NCBI RefSeq assembly: GCF_007680605.1
Contig: NZ_VEIO01000001.1
Span: 3,105,276 to 3,169,275 of the forward strand
Origin: Paenibacillus xylanexedens
GTDB taxonomy: Bacteria; Bacillota; Bacilli; Paenibacillales; Paenibacillaceae
Direction of reading: 5' to 3'
DNA length: 64,000 nt
Part shown: positions 36,763 to 46,151 of the stretch, piece by piece
How the letters are laid out: every line of letters begins with the position of its first letter
Position numbering within the stretch: the stretch's first letter is position 1
The notes under the pieces: generated by a model
Told to the model about the DNA's origin: nothing
Database searches by the model: none
Seen by the model: only the letters and a program-made list of their open reading frames with translations
Position numbers and translations under genes: made by a program

Positions 36763-37626
36763 TTACTTAACGGCTGCGAGCGGAATGAATTTCAGCTTTT
36801 TCAGGGAACCGTTCTGGAATTTGTTGCTTTGGATGTATTCGATGAATGCTTTCGTTGCACCCGTTGGTTGACCTTTCGTCATGTAGTATCCGATACCCCA
36901 TACTTTGTATGTTTTGTTCAGCACGTTTTTCTCTGTTGGAGCTACGCCATTAATGGATACGGCTTTCATTTTGCTTGTTACGTAAGGCAGGTCGATATAA
37001 CCAATCGCGTTAGGTGTCGTTTCGATGGTCGTTTTCATGTCACCGCTCGAACCTACTTCTTTGTAGTTGTCACCTTTGCTCATGAAGTCTTTACCATCTA
37101 GTGCTTTTTGTTGGAAGTTAACACGTGTACCTGATCCGAACTTACGGTTAACCACAACGATTTTACCGTCTGAACCGCCAACTTCTTTCCAGTTCGTTAC
37201 TTTGCCGGAGAAGATGTCTTGCAATTGTTTCGTAGTCAGATTCGTTACACCCACGTTTGTATTTACTACCGCGGTAAACACAGTTACAGCTACCGGATGA
37301 GCAACCTGTCCGTCGAATTTTTTGAAGCCAGGAACATCCTTGGATGCATCCCAGTCTACCGCACCGATATCTGCAATGCCTTTACGAACGGATTGTGGGC
37401 CAGTCACGGAACCCGCAGCGGATGCCGAGATTTTAACTTTTGGATTGTCTTTCTTGAATTCACTCGCAGCTTGAAGCGTCAATGGAAGGAGTGCAGAAGA
37501 TCCATTGATGACAATTTTGCCTTTCTCCGTGCTTTTGGCAGCCGATGCTGTCATTGCACCACCAAGTCCACCAACCAGGGATACAGCCATCAGCATGGCT
37601 GTGAAAGGTTTAATCCATTTTTTCAT
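36763..37626 (-). CDS. pstS: Phosphate-binding protein PstS, apparently not a lipoprotein
   Basis: 287 residues; captures phosphate outside the membrane for PstCAB. A signal peptide is followed by ASA-AKS (cleavage near residue 29) and phosphate-binding loops GSSALLPL, SAAGSVTG and FGSGTRVNF. Unlike most Gram-positive PstS proteins there is no lipobox, and no cysteine anywhere in the chain, so it is predicted to be released or held in the wall. GAGAGGAGC precedes the ATG. Only 94 bp separate it from the stalk/propeller gene upstream. Confidence 0.94.
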   Translation of the reverse strand: MKKWIKPFTAMLMAVSLVGGLGGAMTASAAKSTEKGKIVINGSSALLPLTLQAASEFKKDNPKVKISASAAGSVTGPQSVRKGIADIGAVDWDASKDVPGFKKFDGQVAHPVAVTVFTAVVNTNVGVTNLTTKQLQDIFSGKVTNWKEVGGSDGKIVVVNRKFGSGTRVNFQQKALDGKDFMSKGDNYKEVGSSGDMKTTIETTPNAIGYIDLPYVTSKMKAVSINGVAPTEKNVLNKTYKVWGIGYYMTKGQPTGATKAFIEYIQSNKFQNGSLKKLKFIPLAAVK

Positions 37627-37698
37627 TGTAAAAAGCTCCTCTCGAATTTTGCGTTTTATTATTCATTTCATTTTTTTAATTACGCTTTTTCATTTCAA

Positions 37699-37716
37699 AT
37701 ACGCATCGAAGCGTAT
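37699..37716 (-). other. Short hairpin between the propeller gene and pstS
   Basis: ATACGC-TTCGAT-GCGTAT, followed on the minus strand by TTTGAAATG. Possibly a partial terminator letting some transcripts read into pstS. Confidence 0.4.
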
Positions 37717-37720
37717 GTTT

Positions 37721-39127
37721 TTACTTCGTTACAGCTTTCCAGCTGCCATCTGCTTGCACCAGCACTCGTCCGTTCTCAACGACAGCAATCTGTGAACCCT
37801 TCACAACGATAGAAGATACATCAGAGGACACGGTGTACAACTTGGATTGTTGTCCGGTTACCGTATCGATGGACAGGATCACGCTGTTCTTATCATCCTG
37901 CGCAGCAAGTACGTATAAGGTACCGCCTGAAAGAACTGCTTGTTCTACATCATGCTCGTTATACACGGTGATTGGTTTCTGGGATGCATCTACGGACATC
38001 AGTGAAGCATTACCATCTTCAGACGGTACGCTTACGTAGTAAGCTTTCTGACCATCTGCAGAATAAATAAATACTTTATCATCCGTGGAGGTGGTTAGCT
38101 TCACCGCCGATGGTTTTTCAAAACCGTTGTTATATGAAAATAATTGCTGTTGATTCGCCGAGAAATCAATGTCCACATTGTCTGCATCTACATTCGTCGA
38201 ATCTGCGGTTACTTTACCCAGAGTAGTTACGGTATAGACGAATCGTTTGCCGCTCAGCGACACATTCAAGTTTTCTTTGTAATCGACTTTATCTTCCACC
38301 AGTTTCTTGATAGTACCGTCCGCCAGATTCAAGTTGGCGATCACCGATCCTTTATCTCCTTGCAGGAAATAAATCGAACTCTCGTCTGCAGACCAGACCA
38401 GCTCCGGCTTGATGCTTGTATCATTCGTAATGAGCTTGGAAGCCTTCGTTTTCAAATCGATAACGTATACGGCTCCTTCTGCATTCGTATAGGCTGCTTG
38501 ATTGCCGCTTGGAGACACAACGAGGTCTGAACCACCTTCAGTCGTTAACAACAGCTCATATTTTCCAGTAGCTGTATTGATGAGATAATCACTTCTGCCC
38601 TCATCGTCATTTTTGGAGACAATCAGCTCATTGGCTCCGGCAAAACGCGGGTTCTCTGTACCTTCAATCAGAGCAATCGTGCTGACTTCAAGCTGACCGT
38701 TCTTCAATCCAACGGTACCGCCTACGCCTGCCACGAGCGGACGAAGTGCAACGTAGCTTACTCCTCCAATGATCTTAACCGGCTGGTTCAGATTCACCCT
38801 AGCCCCGTCCACGACAAGCTGCTTGGACTTGTTCTGCAAGCTGACCGTGTGACCATTCAATTGAATCACCGTCGCTCCGTTTGCTATTTCAGCTTGTGCA
38901 CCGATCGCTTGAATTACATCACGAACGGCTACAAGCGTTTCTCCATTTTTCACAATCGAACGTACAATGACACTGTTACCGTTTATGGTAAACGTGGAGT
39001 TTTTCACCTGAGCTGCATTCGTACTAGCTACAGATTTTGTTGCAGGAGCAGCCGATACTGCGTGAGCCACAGAGGTTGTTAAAACTGTGGCTACCATGGA
39101 CACTACTAACGTCTTCTTCATTGACAT
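37721..39127 (-). CDS. Secreted copper-amine-oxidase-N (stalk) domain plus beta-propeller protein
   Basis: 468 residues. A signal peptide (about 1-28) is followed by a copper-amine-oxidase N-terminal stalk domain (about 40-155; GETLVAVRDVIQAIG and GVSYVALRPLVAGVGGTV are its hallmarks). Then comes a propeller-like region (about 160-460) with repeated LVWSADESSIYFLQGD, VFIYSADGQKAYYV and LVVSPSGNQAAYT blades. No catalytic residues. It lies directly upstream of pstSCAB in the same direction, and its promoter carries Pho-type repeats, so it is probably phosphate-starvation induced. Exact role unknown. Confidence 0.85.
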   Translation of the reverse strand: MSMKKTLVVSMVATVLTTSVAHAVSAAPATKSVASTNAAQVKNSTFTINGNSVIVRSIVKNGETLVAVRDVIQAIGAQAEIANGATVIQLNGHTVSLQNKSKQLVVDGARVNLNQPVKIIGGVSYVALRPLVAGVGGTVGLKNGQLEVSTIALIEGTENPRFAGANELIVSKNDDEGRSDYLINTATGKYELLLTTEGGSDLVVSPSGNQAAYTNAEGAVYVIDLKTKASKLITNDTSIKPELVWSADESSIYFLQGDKGSVIANLNLADGTIKKLVEDKVDYKENLNVSLSGKRFVYTVTTLGKVTADSTNVDADNVDIDFSANQQQLFSYNNGFEKPSAVKLTTSTDDKVFIYSADGQKAYYVSVPSEDGNASLMSVDASQKPITVYNEHDVEQAVLSGGTLYVLAAQDDKNSVILSIDTVTGQQSKLYTVSSDVSSIVVKGSQIAVVENGRVLVQADGSWKAVTK

Positions 39128-39281
39128 TGGCTCTTGTCACCCTTCTTTTCTCCATATGATCTTGCCTGATGTTGCTGTGCCCTGCTTGGTATGCTTGCAT
39201 GTATCGTCAATATGAGAGCTTGTCCGCCTCATCCCCCCAAACTATCCACGTTCATAGTAAAAATGACCTATCACGTTTGTA

Positions 39282-39335
39282 ATTATAGGAGGGATTTGTA
39301 AACGGGAAATCTTGGAATTGTTAATGCATTGTCAA
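39282..39335 (-). promoter_or_regulatory. Candidate PhoP-activated promoter
   Basis: On the minus strand TTGACA (39335-39330), TTAACA (39324-39319) and TTTACA (39302-39297) lie at steps of 11 and 22 bp, the PhoP direct-repeat phase, ending 9 bp before a perfect TATAAT (39287-39282). No good -35 hexamer exists, as expected for activated promoters. Likely drives the propeller gene and pst. The rest of the 324-bp gap 39128-39451 contains only a weak hairpin near 39411-39431. Confidence 0.6.
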
Positions 39336-39451
39336 TGTTTTCATATAAACACATTCATATTGTAAAATTTTCATTACAATTCGGCTCGCCCCTTGATTGC
39401 AACAACAAAGAACCCATACAAATTGCATGGGTCAAAGGTTATCGTATTTTT

Positions 39452-40279
39452 TTAAAGAGAAGCAAACACCCGATCAAAGCCTTCCTTCGACTTGGCAAAT
39501 CTTGACTCCACATCCAGTTCGGATGCAGGAGCGAGTACTTCCTGAGCCACAACATCGTCGTAACCGATGGCCTGCAGATTTTTCAGAAAACCTGTTAGAT
39601 TAATGATACCTTCTCCCGGGTAAAGCCGTTCCCCGTCCTTCAATTCCTCAATCGGCAGGTCATAGGCATCATTAATATGCACATGAACCACCTGCTCCCG
39701 CTTTAGCTTCAGCAGCTCATTCATCTCCATCCCGTTCGTGTGCCAGTGATACGAATCGACGAGCAGACCGACATTGGGTGCATGTATCGTATCGATCCAG
39801 TCCAACGTATCCTCTACACGCCAAAGAAACGGATTCTTCCATTGCGTACGCAAGTGATGACATCCCACAAACTCCAGTCCGAGCCGGATACCGTAAGCAT
39901 CCAGAATATCAGCACAAAGTCTTAGTCGTTTGGTCGCTGCAGCCATAAATGTCGCTGCAGGCTGATCGGTAGAGGGCAGAATGTAGGTACAGCATTTGTC
40001 TACGTTCAGTGCGGCAGATGCTTCGGCCATTGCTACCAGGTTCGGTAGCCCCTCCCGGAATTTCTCGTCTGTAGCGCGCCATTCCACCGGCAAATCGGAA
40101 GACCCAATCCTGACTTCATGGCTCTCCAGCAAATATTTTGCCCCTTCCTCGCCGTACTTTTTTACATATGAAAGCGGATTCAAATCTACAGCTCTAAATC
40201 CGTACTGAGCCGCATACATAATATATTGTTTATCGGATTCCAGCTTGCCAAGTCCTGCCTTGGTCAATCCCTTAATCAT
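39452..40279 (-). CDS. Sugar phosphate isomerase/epimerase-like TIM-barrel protein
   Basis: 275 residues of the xylose-isomerase-like/AP-endonuclease-2 superfamily. Candidate metal ligands lie in LGLEFVG, VDSYHWH, VHVHINDAYD and VAQEVL. Likely cytoplasmic, acting on an inositol-, ketose- or sugar-phosphate-type substrate, but which is not clear. It lies between the Pho promoter and a purine nucleoside phosphorylase gene, with its own terminators. Confidence 0.82.
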   Translation of the reverse strand: MIKGLTKAGLGKLESDKQYIMYAAQYGFRAVDLNPLSYVKKYGEEGAKYLLESHEVRIGSSDLPVEWRATDEKFREGLPNLVAMAEASAALNVDKCCTYILPSTDQPAATFMAAATKRLRLCADILDAYGIRLGLEFVGCHHLRTQWKNPFLWRVEDTLDWIDTIHAPNVGLLVDSYHWHTNGMEMNELLKLKREQVVHVHINDAYDLPIEELKDGERLYPGEGIINLTGFLKNLQAIGYDDVVAQEVLAPASELDVESRFAKSKEGFDRVFASL

Positions 40280-40457
40280 CCCTTCGCCTCCTGACTGTTT
40301 CTATACGTGCTCATTCCATTGTAAACGAAATGCCTACTCGTCAACAGAACCAATGCAGACCCATTCAGGTACAAGTCGAAAAATGCAAACGTATAAATTG
40401 ATTTACCCGCATGGAGGCAAATATAAAGTTTGGCCACAGCAAAGTTTTTTATGGATT

Positions 40458-40496
40458 AAATAGACCCATTCACGAATTCAATGAATGAGTCTATTT
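40458..40496. terminator. Terminator downstream of punA
   Basis: AAATAGAC...ATTCA pairs with TGAAT...GTCTATTT, a 39-base hairpin between punA and the isomerase gene. Confidence 0.75.
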
Positions 40497-40527
40497 GTCT
40501 TTAATTTTTATGAGAGTGTCTCTATTG

Positions 40528-41346
40528 TTACATTTTTTGCAAAATGCCTTTAACCAAGCCGATAAACGTTGTCTTCACTTTCGCGGCTACCTCAATAACT
40601 TCATCATGGCTGAGCGGTTGATCCAGAATACCACATGCCATGTTTGTCAGACAGGAAATGCCGAGTACCTTCATGCCGCCATGAATGGCAACAATCGCTT
40701 CTGGTACAGTAGACATCCCTACAGCGTCCGCACCCATCGTGCGGATCATGCGAATCTCAGCAGGTGTTTCATAAGCCGGGCCACTCCACCACGCGTACAC
40801 CCCTTGTTGCAGGCTTACATTTTGCTCTTCGGCAACCTTGAGAGCGACACTGCGCAATTCACGGTTGTATACTTGAGACACATCCGGGAAGCGCACGCCC
40901 AGATCAGCATTGTTTGGTCCAATCAACGGATTGTTGCCAACCAGATTAATATGATCCGTAATCAGCATGAGCTGGCCTGGTTCAAAACCGGTGTTGACCG
41001 CACCACAAGCGTTGGTGACGATCAGTTGTTCAACGCCCAGTGCCTTCATAATGCGAACCGGGAATGTTACTTCATCTAGGGTAAAGCCTTCATAATAGTG
41101 AAGACGGCCTTTCATGGCTACAACGGTCTTCCCCATTAGTTCTCCAATCACCAATTCATTAGCGTGTCCGATGGCTTCGGATTGAGCAAAATATGGAATC
41201 TCTGTATAAGGAATCACTGTTGCATTCTCAATCTCGTCTGCGAGTGCTCCCAATCCTGAACCCAGAATCATACCTACCACTGGCTTGGTATTGATCCGGT
41301 TTAATATGTAATCGCGTGCTTCCTGAATGTGTGCTGATTGATGCAT
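40528..41346 (-). CDS. punA: Purine nucleoside phosphorylase
   Basis: 272 residues of the trimeric PNP class that cleaves inosine/guanosine to base plus ribose-1-phosphate. GSGLG (29-33) binds phosphate; GRLHYYEGF, VTNACGAVN, GVYAWWSGPAYETPAEIRM and GADAVGMSTVPEAI form the substrate pocket. GGAGGACG precedes the ATG. Purine salvage enzyme. No purine riboswitch was found in the 140-bp leader. Equivalent to B. subtilis PupG. Confidence 0.95.
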   Translation of the reverse strand: MHQSAHIQEARDYILNRINTKPVVGMILGSGLGALADEIENATVIPYTEIPYFAQSEAIGHANELVIGELMGKTVVAMKGRLHYYEGFTLDEVTFPVRIMKALGVEQLIVTNACGAVNTGFEPGQLMLITDHINLVGNNPLIGPNNADLGVRFPDVSQVYNRELRSVALKVAEEQNVSLQQGVYAWWSGPAYETPAEIRMIRTMGADAVGMSTVPEAIVAIHGGMKVLGISCLTNMACGILDQPLSHDEVIEVAAKVKTTFIGLVKGILQKM

Positions 41347-41486
41347 AATAACGTCCTCCTGATAATCTGAATTAATATTACGTATACCCTATTTATAAGC
41401 GTTACTTATCAAGTGTAATGAACAACAGCTCGGATGTAAATGGGTGTCCTCGTTCACTCTACAATACACAATTCCGACAAGCTCTG

Positions 41487-41831
41487 CTAGACCTTGACTC
41501 CAGACTGCAACGCGCCGAAGTAAGGCTTCAATATCTTATTAAAATTGTCTTCTTGCTCTTCAATCTGCTCAACATACGTCCATACTAAACGTTCTTCTGT
41601 GTGGATGTTGATTACCTCAAACTCCATCTGACGAGAGGCCCATAAGGTGACCTGCCCCATAGCTCTCTCCGATTCATGAACATATCCAATGAAAGGATCG
41701 GAAGTGCACTCCTTCTCATTTTCAGGATTCTCTTTTCTCTCTTCCGTTGAGATCTGGAGCACCTGCAACTGTTCCTGTTTACGTTGCATCCAACATCGGA
41801 ACGAGTCAAGCGAAAGCATACGTGATATCAA
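41487..41831 (-). CDS. Hypothetical protein, 114 residues
   Basis: Small charged protein without cysteine pairs or membrane segments. The frame opens earlier, but the TTG at 41831 follows GAGGGGGAAG, while an upstream ATG would lie in the hairpin at 41867-41891. Family not recognised. The Glu/Lys-rich middle (STEERKENPENEKE) suggests a flexible part between two folded ends. Confidence 0.5.
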   Translation of the reverse strand: MISRMLSLDSFRCWMQRKQEQLQVLQISTEERKENPENEKECTSDPFIGYVHESERAMGQVTLWASRQMEFEVINIHTEERLVWTYVEQIEEQEDNFNKILKPYFGALQSGVKV

Positions 41832-41905
41832 TCCATCACTTCCCCCTCTAAAATTGTATACCAAACAGCCGATCCTCTGCCAGAATCGGCTCCACGGTCC
41901 ATATG

Positions 41906-42076
41906 CTAATTAAGTGTATGACTCCCCCTGCGTTTGTACCAGTCCATCCCCATCATCAACATAAGCATCCAAAACGCAAATATTAGCGGCTTACCAATGG
42001 TCCCCTCTCCAAAAATAAAATAGGCCATCACGAAATTCCCGATAAACGTTAACGCATTATTACGGATGCTTTCCAT
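41906..42076 (-). CDS. Small membrane protein
   Basis: 56 residues from ATG 42076 (GATGGAG upstream; an ATG 5 codons earlier is also possible). Hydrophobic segments at about 9-22 and 28-42 (GKPLIFAFWMLMLMMGMDWY). A hairpin at 41867-41891 follows. Function unknown. Confidence 0.5.
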   Translation of the reverse strand: MESIRNNALTFIGNFVMAYFIFGEGTIGKPLIFAFWMLMLMMGMDWYKRRGSHTLN

Positions 42077-42091
42077 CTTATTCAACTCCAT

Positions 42092-42454
42092 CTTGAATTA
42101 GATTTATGACCCTTGAGGATATAACGTTTCAGCTAGATCTTCATTCTATTGGATATGAACAGAGACAAGAAATTGCTCAAGATCTAGAAACTTAGCGCCT
42201 GGAGCATGTCTAATATCTCGTTGCTGCTTCCCCAGGTGTTCCTATCCATTTGTATCCAATACTTGACGCTGACTCACAAGACCACGCCGTATTACTGAAA
42301 ATTATAACATATCAGCAATTGAACGGATGTCTTTTCTTTCTTATTTTGCTTATAACTGCGTATACCAAAAAAAGCCGGCCTCACTCGGCCGACTTCTTTA
42401 GATTCTATCCTAATTTGCTTCCTAACGATGATAACTCATCGTTTCTGCTTCTTA
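42092..42454. other. Intergenic region, 363 bp
   Basis: Holds the terminator of the permease gene (42366-42395) and a 29-codon open frame 42106-42195 (LEDITFQLDLHSIGYEQRQE, then a stop) with protein-like content but no ribosome site, possibly a gene fragment. Confidence 0.4.
42366..42395 (-). terminator. Terminator of the sugar ABC operon
   Basis: On the minus strand AGTCGGCC pairs with GGCCGGCT around a short loop and is followed by TTTTTT. Confidence 0.85.
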
Positions 42455-43357
42455 CTATTCCTTCACACTACCTAGTTGCAATCCGTGTACAAAGTACTTC
42501 TGCAAGAACGGATACACGACAAGGATTGGCAATGCTGCAACAATGGTGATCGCTGCCCGGATCGATATCGGCGTAACCATGTTACGCGCTTGCCCCATAT
42601 CTGCCCCGCTAGATACCGCAGCACTGCTGTTCGTGTTCATAGAAGAAGACAACAGTTTCATCAACTCATACTGCAACGTACTCAGGTTTTGCTTGGATGA
42701 AGCATACAGGAACGTATCAAACCATGAGTTCCATTGTCCTACCGCAATGAACAACGCGACCGTTGCGAGTACAGGCTGACACAGTGGTAAAATGATCGAC
42801 ATAAATGTTCTGAAATCGCCGGCACCATCAATCTTGGCTGACTCAATCAGTCCTTCAGGCAACGTCTGGATATACGTCCGAATAACGATCATATTAAACG
42901 CACTGATCAGACCCGGAATGATGTATACCAAGAAGTTGTTAAGCAGGTGCAAATCTTTGATCAGGAAGTACGTTGGAATGAGACCTGCACTGAAATACAT
43001 CGTCATTACAACGATAATCGTGATCGGTTTGCGCAGAATATAGTCTTTGCGGCTCAGCGTATATGCCAGCATCGAGGTGAGGAACAAGCTGAGAACAGTA
43101 CCTAGTACAGTTCTGGCAACCGAGACCCCGAAAGCCGCGAATATGGTTCCACCCGCAAATACAGCTTTGTAGTTTTGGGTAGTCCACTCCCTCGGCAACA
43201 GATAGATTCCGCCCCGAATTGTATCGTTACCCGCATTAAAAGAAATAGCCAGAGTGTTCAAAAATGGATATAAGGTTACTACTGCAATAAAGATCATCAG
43301 CAAGCCGTTAAATGTGTGGAAGACAATCGGCTCAACTCGAGATTTGTTTATTCCCAT
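42455..43357 (-). CDS. Sugar ABC transporter permease (YtcP/LplC-type)
   Basis: 300 residues, six membrane helices. The permease motif ESAKIDGAGDFRTFMSIILP contacts the ATPase. The YtcP/LplC subgroup is recognised from MGINKSRVEPIVFHTFNGL. GAGGAGGACACATCG precedes the ATG. It lies 13 bp behind the first permease gene. No ATPase gene is nearby, so a shared MsmX-type ATPase must serve it. Confidence 0.92.
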   Translation of the reverse strand: MGINKSRVEPIVFHTFNGLLMIFIAVVTLYPFLNTLAISFNAGNDTIRGGIYLLPREWTTQNYKAVFAGGTIFAAFGVSVARTVLGTVLSLFLTSMLAYTLSRKDYILRKPITIIVVMTMYFSAGLIPTYFLIKDLHLLNNFLVYIIPGLISAFNMIVIRTYIQTLPEGLIESAKIDGAGDFRTFMSIILPLCQPVLATVALFIAVGQWNSWFDTFLYASSKQNLSTLQYELMKLLSSSMNTNSSAAVSSGADMGQARNMVTPISIRAAITIVAALPILVVYPFLQKYFVHGLQLGSVKE

Positions 43358-43370
43358 CGATGTGTCCTCC

Positions 43371-44336
43371 TCATATTAATCGGTCTTCGCCGAATCGTTT
43401 GGATATTGAGTTAGCCGCAAATATCAGGGTGATACTGACGACCGTTTTGAATATACCAGCTGCGGTAGCAAGTGAATAGTTACCGATCTGTAGCCCGTAT
43501 TTCAAGACAAAGATATCAATGGTCTGAGACCAGTCAACAACGACACCATTGCCAAGCAAGTACTGGACTTCGAATCCGGCTTCCAGAATCCATCCCATGT
43601 TCATAATCAACAAGATAATGACGATGGACTTGATGCCAGGCAACGTAACATACAACATTTTTTTATACCGGTTAGCTCCATCAATCTCAGCCGCTTCATA
43701 GAGTGAAGGGTCAATGGAAGTGATCGCCGCCAGATAGATGATTGCATTCCAGCCGACTTCTTTCCATACGTGTGATGCACCGACAATCCCCCAGAAATAC
43801 TCTGGAACGCTGAGCCACATGATGGGTTCTTTAATGAATCCTAACTTCATCAACACCACGTTCACAATCCCGCCATCAACGGATAACGAACTGGCTACAA
43901 TGCCCGTAACGATGATCCATGACAGGAAGTGAGGCAGATATGAGATCGTTTGAATCGTGCGCTTGTATAGCTTGTGTTTGATTTCATTCAGCAAAATCGC
44001 AAAAACAATGGCTGTCACAAAGCCAAGAATCATGTTAATTAAACTCATCGCGATCGTATTGCGAAGCACGTTCAGAAACGCGTCGTCCGTAAGCAGAAAC
44101 TTGAAATGCTTAAGTCCGACCCACTCCTGCTGCGAGAATTTCTTCGCTGGACTGTAATTCTGGAACGCCATAACCCAGCCCCAGATCGGATAATACGAGA
44201 AAACCAAAATATAAGCGACGATGGGCAGAGACATAAACATCAGTTGTTTTTGACTGCGCAGGCGCTTCATCAGAGGCGTCTTGGTCACAACGGTTGGAGC
44301 AGATTTTTCCTGTATGGCTCCCGGCGTATTCGCCAT
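43371..44336 (-). CDS. Sugar ABC transporter permease (LplB-type)
   Basis: 321 residues with six membrane helices and the MalF-like loop EAAEIDGANRYKKMLYVTLPGI. Partners the permease that follows. GGAGGAGTGAAAG precedes the ATG. A long hairpin (44383-44432) separates it from the binding protein gene. Related transporters take up aldouronates or other plant oligosaccharides. Confidence 0.92.
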   Translation of the reverse strand: MANTPGAIQEKSAPTVVTKTPLMKRLRSQKQLMFMSLPIVAYILVFSYYPIWGWVMAFQNYSPAKKFSQQEWVGLKHFKFLLTDDAFLNVLRNTIAMSLINMILGFVTAIVFAILLNEIKHKLYKRTIQTISYLPHFLSWIIVTGIVASSLSVDGGIVNVVLMKLGFIKEPIMWLSVPEYFWGIVGASHVWKEVGWNAIIYLAAITSIDPSLYEAAEIDGANRYKKMLYVTLPGIKSIVIILLIMNMGWILEAGFEVQYLLGNGVVVDWSQTIDIFVLKYGLQIGNYSLATAAGIFKTVVSITLIFAANSISKRFGEDRLI

Positions 44337-44382
44337 CTTTCACTCCTCCTATCAACGTACAGCGGATTTTAGGAATGAATTG

Positions 44383-44432
44383 CTCGGGAAGGCAGGGCAT
44401 GATTTACATTCATGCGCCTCACACCTCCCGAG
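44383..44432 (-). other. Stem-loop between binding protein and permease
   Basis: On the minus strand CTCGGGAGG pairs with CCTTCCCGAG (one bulge), and inside GCATGA pairs with TCATGC. No T run follows. Probably protects the binding-protein mRNA. Confidence 0.55.
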
Positions 44433-44454
44433 TCAATCCAACAACCGCTTTTAT

Positions 44455-46113
44455 TTATTTCACGGTCCAGTTCTGGATCCGCCATTGTAATTGCTCATTG
44501 ATTCGGTCTTCATATGCTTTCACGTTGATTTTCTTGTAAGCATCCACATACTCGCTCCAGATCGAATCAAATTGATCTGCATTGGACATGATCGCTCTAG
44601 GCAAATACTTCAGCGACGTATCGGTCATTTGTTTATTGGCTACCGAAGCATCTGAACCTTCTTTCAAGTCCACTTGCCATGCTGGATAATACACTGGGTT
44701 TTCAGGTGCAGGAGAGAAGAAATCACTCCATGTTTTGAAACCGTATGCATCCAGCAATTCTTTGTCCTCTTTCTTCAAGCCATCATAGAATTCTTCAGGC
44801 TGATTGGTTGCACCAATCGCGTTGCCATCCGAGAAAGTACCTTCCATTTTCGGTGCTGCACCGTAGAAGCCTTCTGCTTTGTTAGCCAGTTTCCATGCCG
44901 GGTCTTCCTGTTGAAGACGTTGTTCAGGCGTACGATAGAATCTTCCTTTATCGTTGACCATGTAGTCTACGCCCTCTTCACCCCAGGAAAGCAACTTTTG
45001 ATACTTTTCATCCATCAGCTTATCGAGGAATTCCAGGATTGCAACAGGGTCTTTAGCATCTTTACTGATACCAAAACCGTTGTTCAAGTTGATGACCGGA
45101 CGATCCAGGTAGTGATCCTTGATGCTAGTGTCATATACAAGCGGGAAACCAACATACGTTTCACCAATTTTGTTCTGAGCTACGAGCGGATCTTCACCTT
45201 GCTGGAAGTTCCAGTGCTGGTCAAACATACCGACAACGCGTCCGGAAGAGATTTTAGCGAGATACTGGTCATAGTTCTGAACGAAAGCTTCTTTATCAAG
45301 CAGTCCTTCATTATATAGACTATTCAGCTCTTTATAATATTTTTTCGAAATATCTTTATCCGCGAATACGGTTGCAACACCTTTGTCATCAACAACAACC
45401 CCGCCATCATTCGGATGACCTGTCAAGTGTTCTGGCGGATTGAGCAGTGGGAAGGTTCTCCAGTCGGAAGCCAAAGTTGTAAAACCAATCGTTGGCTGTC
45501 CATCCGCTGTTGTCGGATGTTTCGCAGTATAATCACGAATCAGTTTCATATACTCATCCAGTGTTTTCGGTGTTGGATATCCGGCTTCTTTCAGGACCTG
45601 CTTTTGAATCCAGAACGCAGGACCGGAATAGTAGTTACTGATGAACTCACCCGTGTATACACCATAGTTTGGCAACCAGTAAATATGTCCATCACTGGAA
45701 TCTTTCATCCGTTCCCAATCTTTTGCGTAATGCTTTTTGAGATTTGGAGCATGTTGCTCGATCAGATCCTCCAGTGGAATAACCGCGCCGGCCGCAACCA
45801 GTTTGGTATCTGCCGTAATCAGATCCGGGTATTCTCCACCCGCAACCATAACACCTAGCTTCTGTTGCAGGTCACCGACCAGAAACTCCATGTTTAGTTT
45901 GACACCCAGCTCATCTTCAATCTTTTTGTAGATGCGGTTATCCGCTGCCGGTGCCTGATTTGGTGTACCAATAAATGCCGAGATGTTTAATACTTCCTTA
46001 CCATCGGGTGTCGTCGTTTTGGCCTCTTCTCCACTGCATCCTGCCAGTGCCAGAGTTAATGCCAGAACAAGAGAAACGGAACCCCAAAGTTTCTTTTTCT
46101 TCAATCCCCCCAT
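44455..46113 (-). CDS. Extracellular sugar-binding lipoprotein (LplA-type)
   Basis: 552-residue solute-binding protein. The lipobox LAGC lipidates C26 (from the ATG at 46113, after AAGGAGGCGCAATAC; the in-frame ATG 14 codons earlier has no ribosome site). The chain is the long type used for oligosaccharides in Paenibacillus. First transport gene after a promoter at 46152-46180, downstream of the RR/HK/RR genes. Given the GH10 gene nearby, xylo-oligosaccharide or aldouronate uptake is the likely role. Confidence 0.9.
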   Translation of the reverse strand: MGGLKKKKLWGSVSLVLALTLALAGCSGEEAKTTTPDGKEVLNISAFIGTPNQAPAADNRIYKKIEDELGVKLNMEFLVGDLQQKLGVMVAGGEYPDLITADTKLVAAGAVIPLEDLIEQHAPNLKKHYAKDWERMKDSSDGHIYWLPNYGVYTGEFISNYYSGPAFWIQKQVLKEAGYPTPKTLDEYMKLIRDYTAKHPTTADGQPTIGFTTLASDWRTFPLLNPPEHLTGHPNDGGVVVDDKGVATVFADKDISKKYYKELNSLYNEGLLDKEAFVQNYDQYLAKISSGRVVGMFDQHWNFQQGEDPLVAQNKIGETYVGFPLVYDTSIKDHYLDRPVINLNNGFGISKDAKDPVAILEFLDKLMDEKYQKLLSWGEEGVDYMVNDKGRFYRTPEQRLQQEDPAWKLANKAEGFYGAAPKMEGTFSDGNAIGATNQPEEFYDGLKKEDKELLDAYGFKTWSDFFSPAPENPVYYPAWQVDLKEGSDASVANKQMTDTSLKYLPRAIMSNADQFDSIWSEYVDAYKKINVKAYEDRINEQLQWRIQNWTVK

Positions 46114-46151
46114 GTATTGCGCCTCCTTGGAAGTGGTTTGCCTTACTGTCT

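Noticed and set aside
37627..37698. Separate Pho box directly before pstS
   Set aside because: No in-phase TTNACA repeats seen in the 94-bp gap; read-through from the propeller gene is more likely.
41347..41486. Purine riboswitch in front of punA
   Set aside because: The conserved loop sequences and pairing of the purine aptamer could not be found in these 140 bases.
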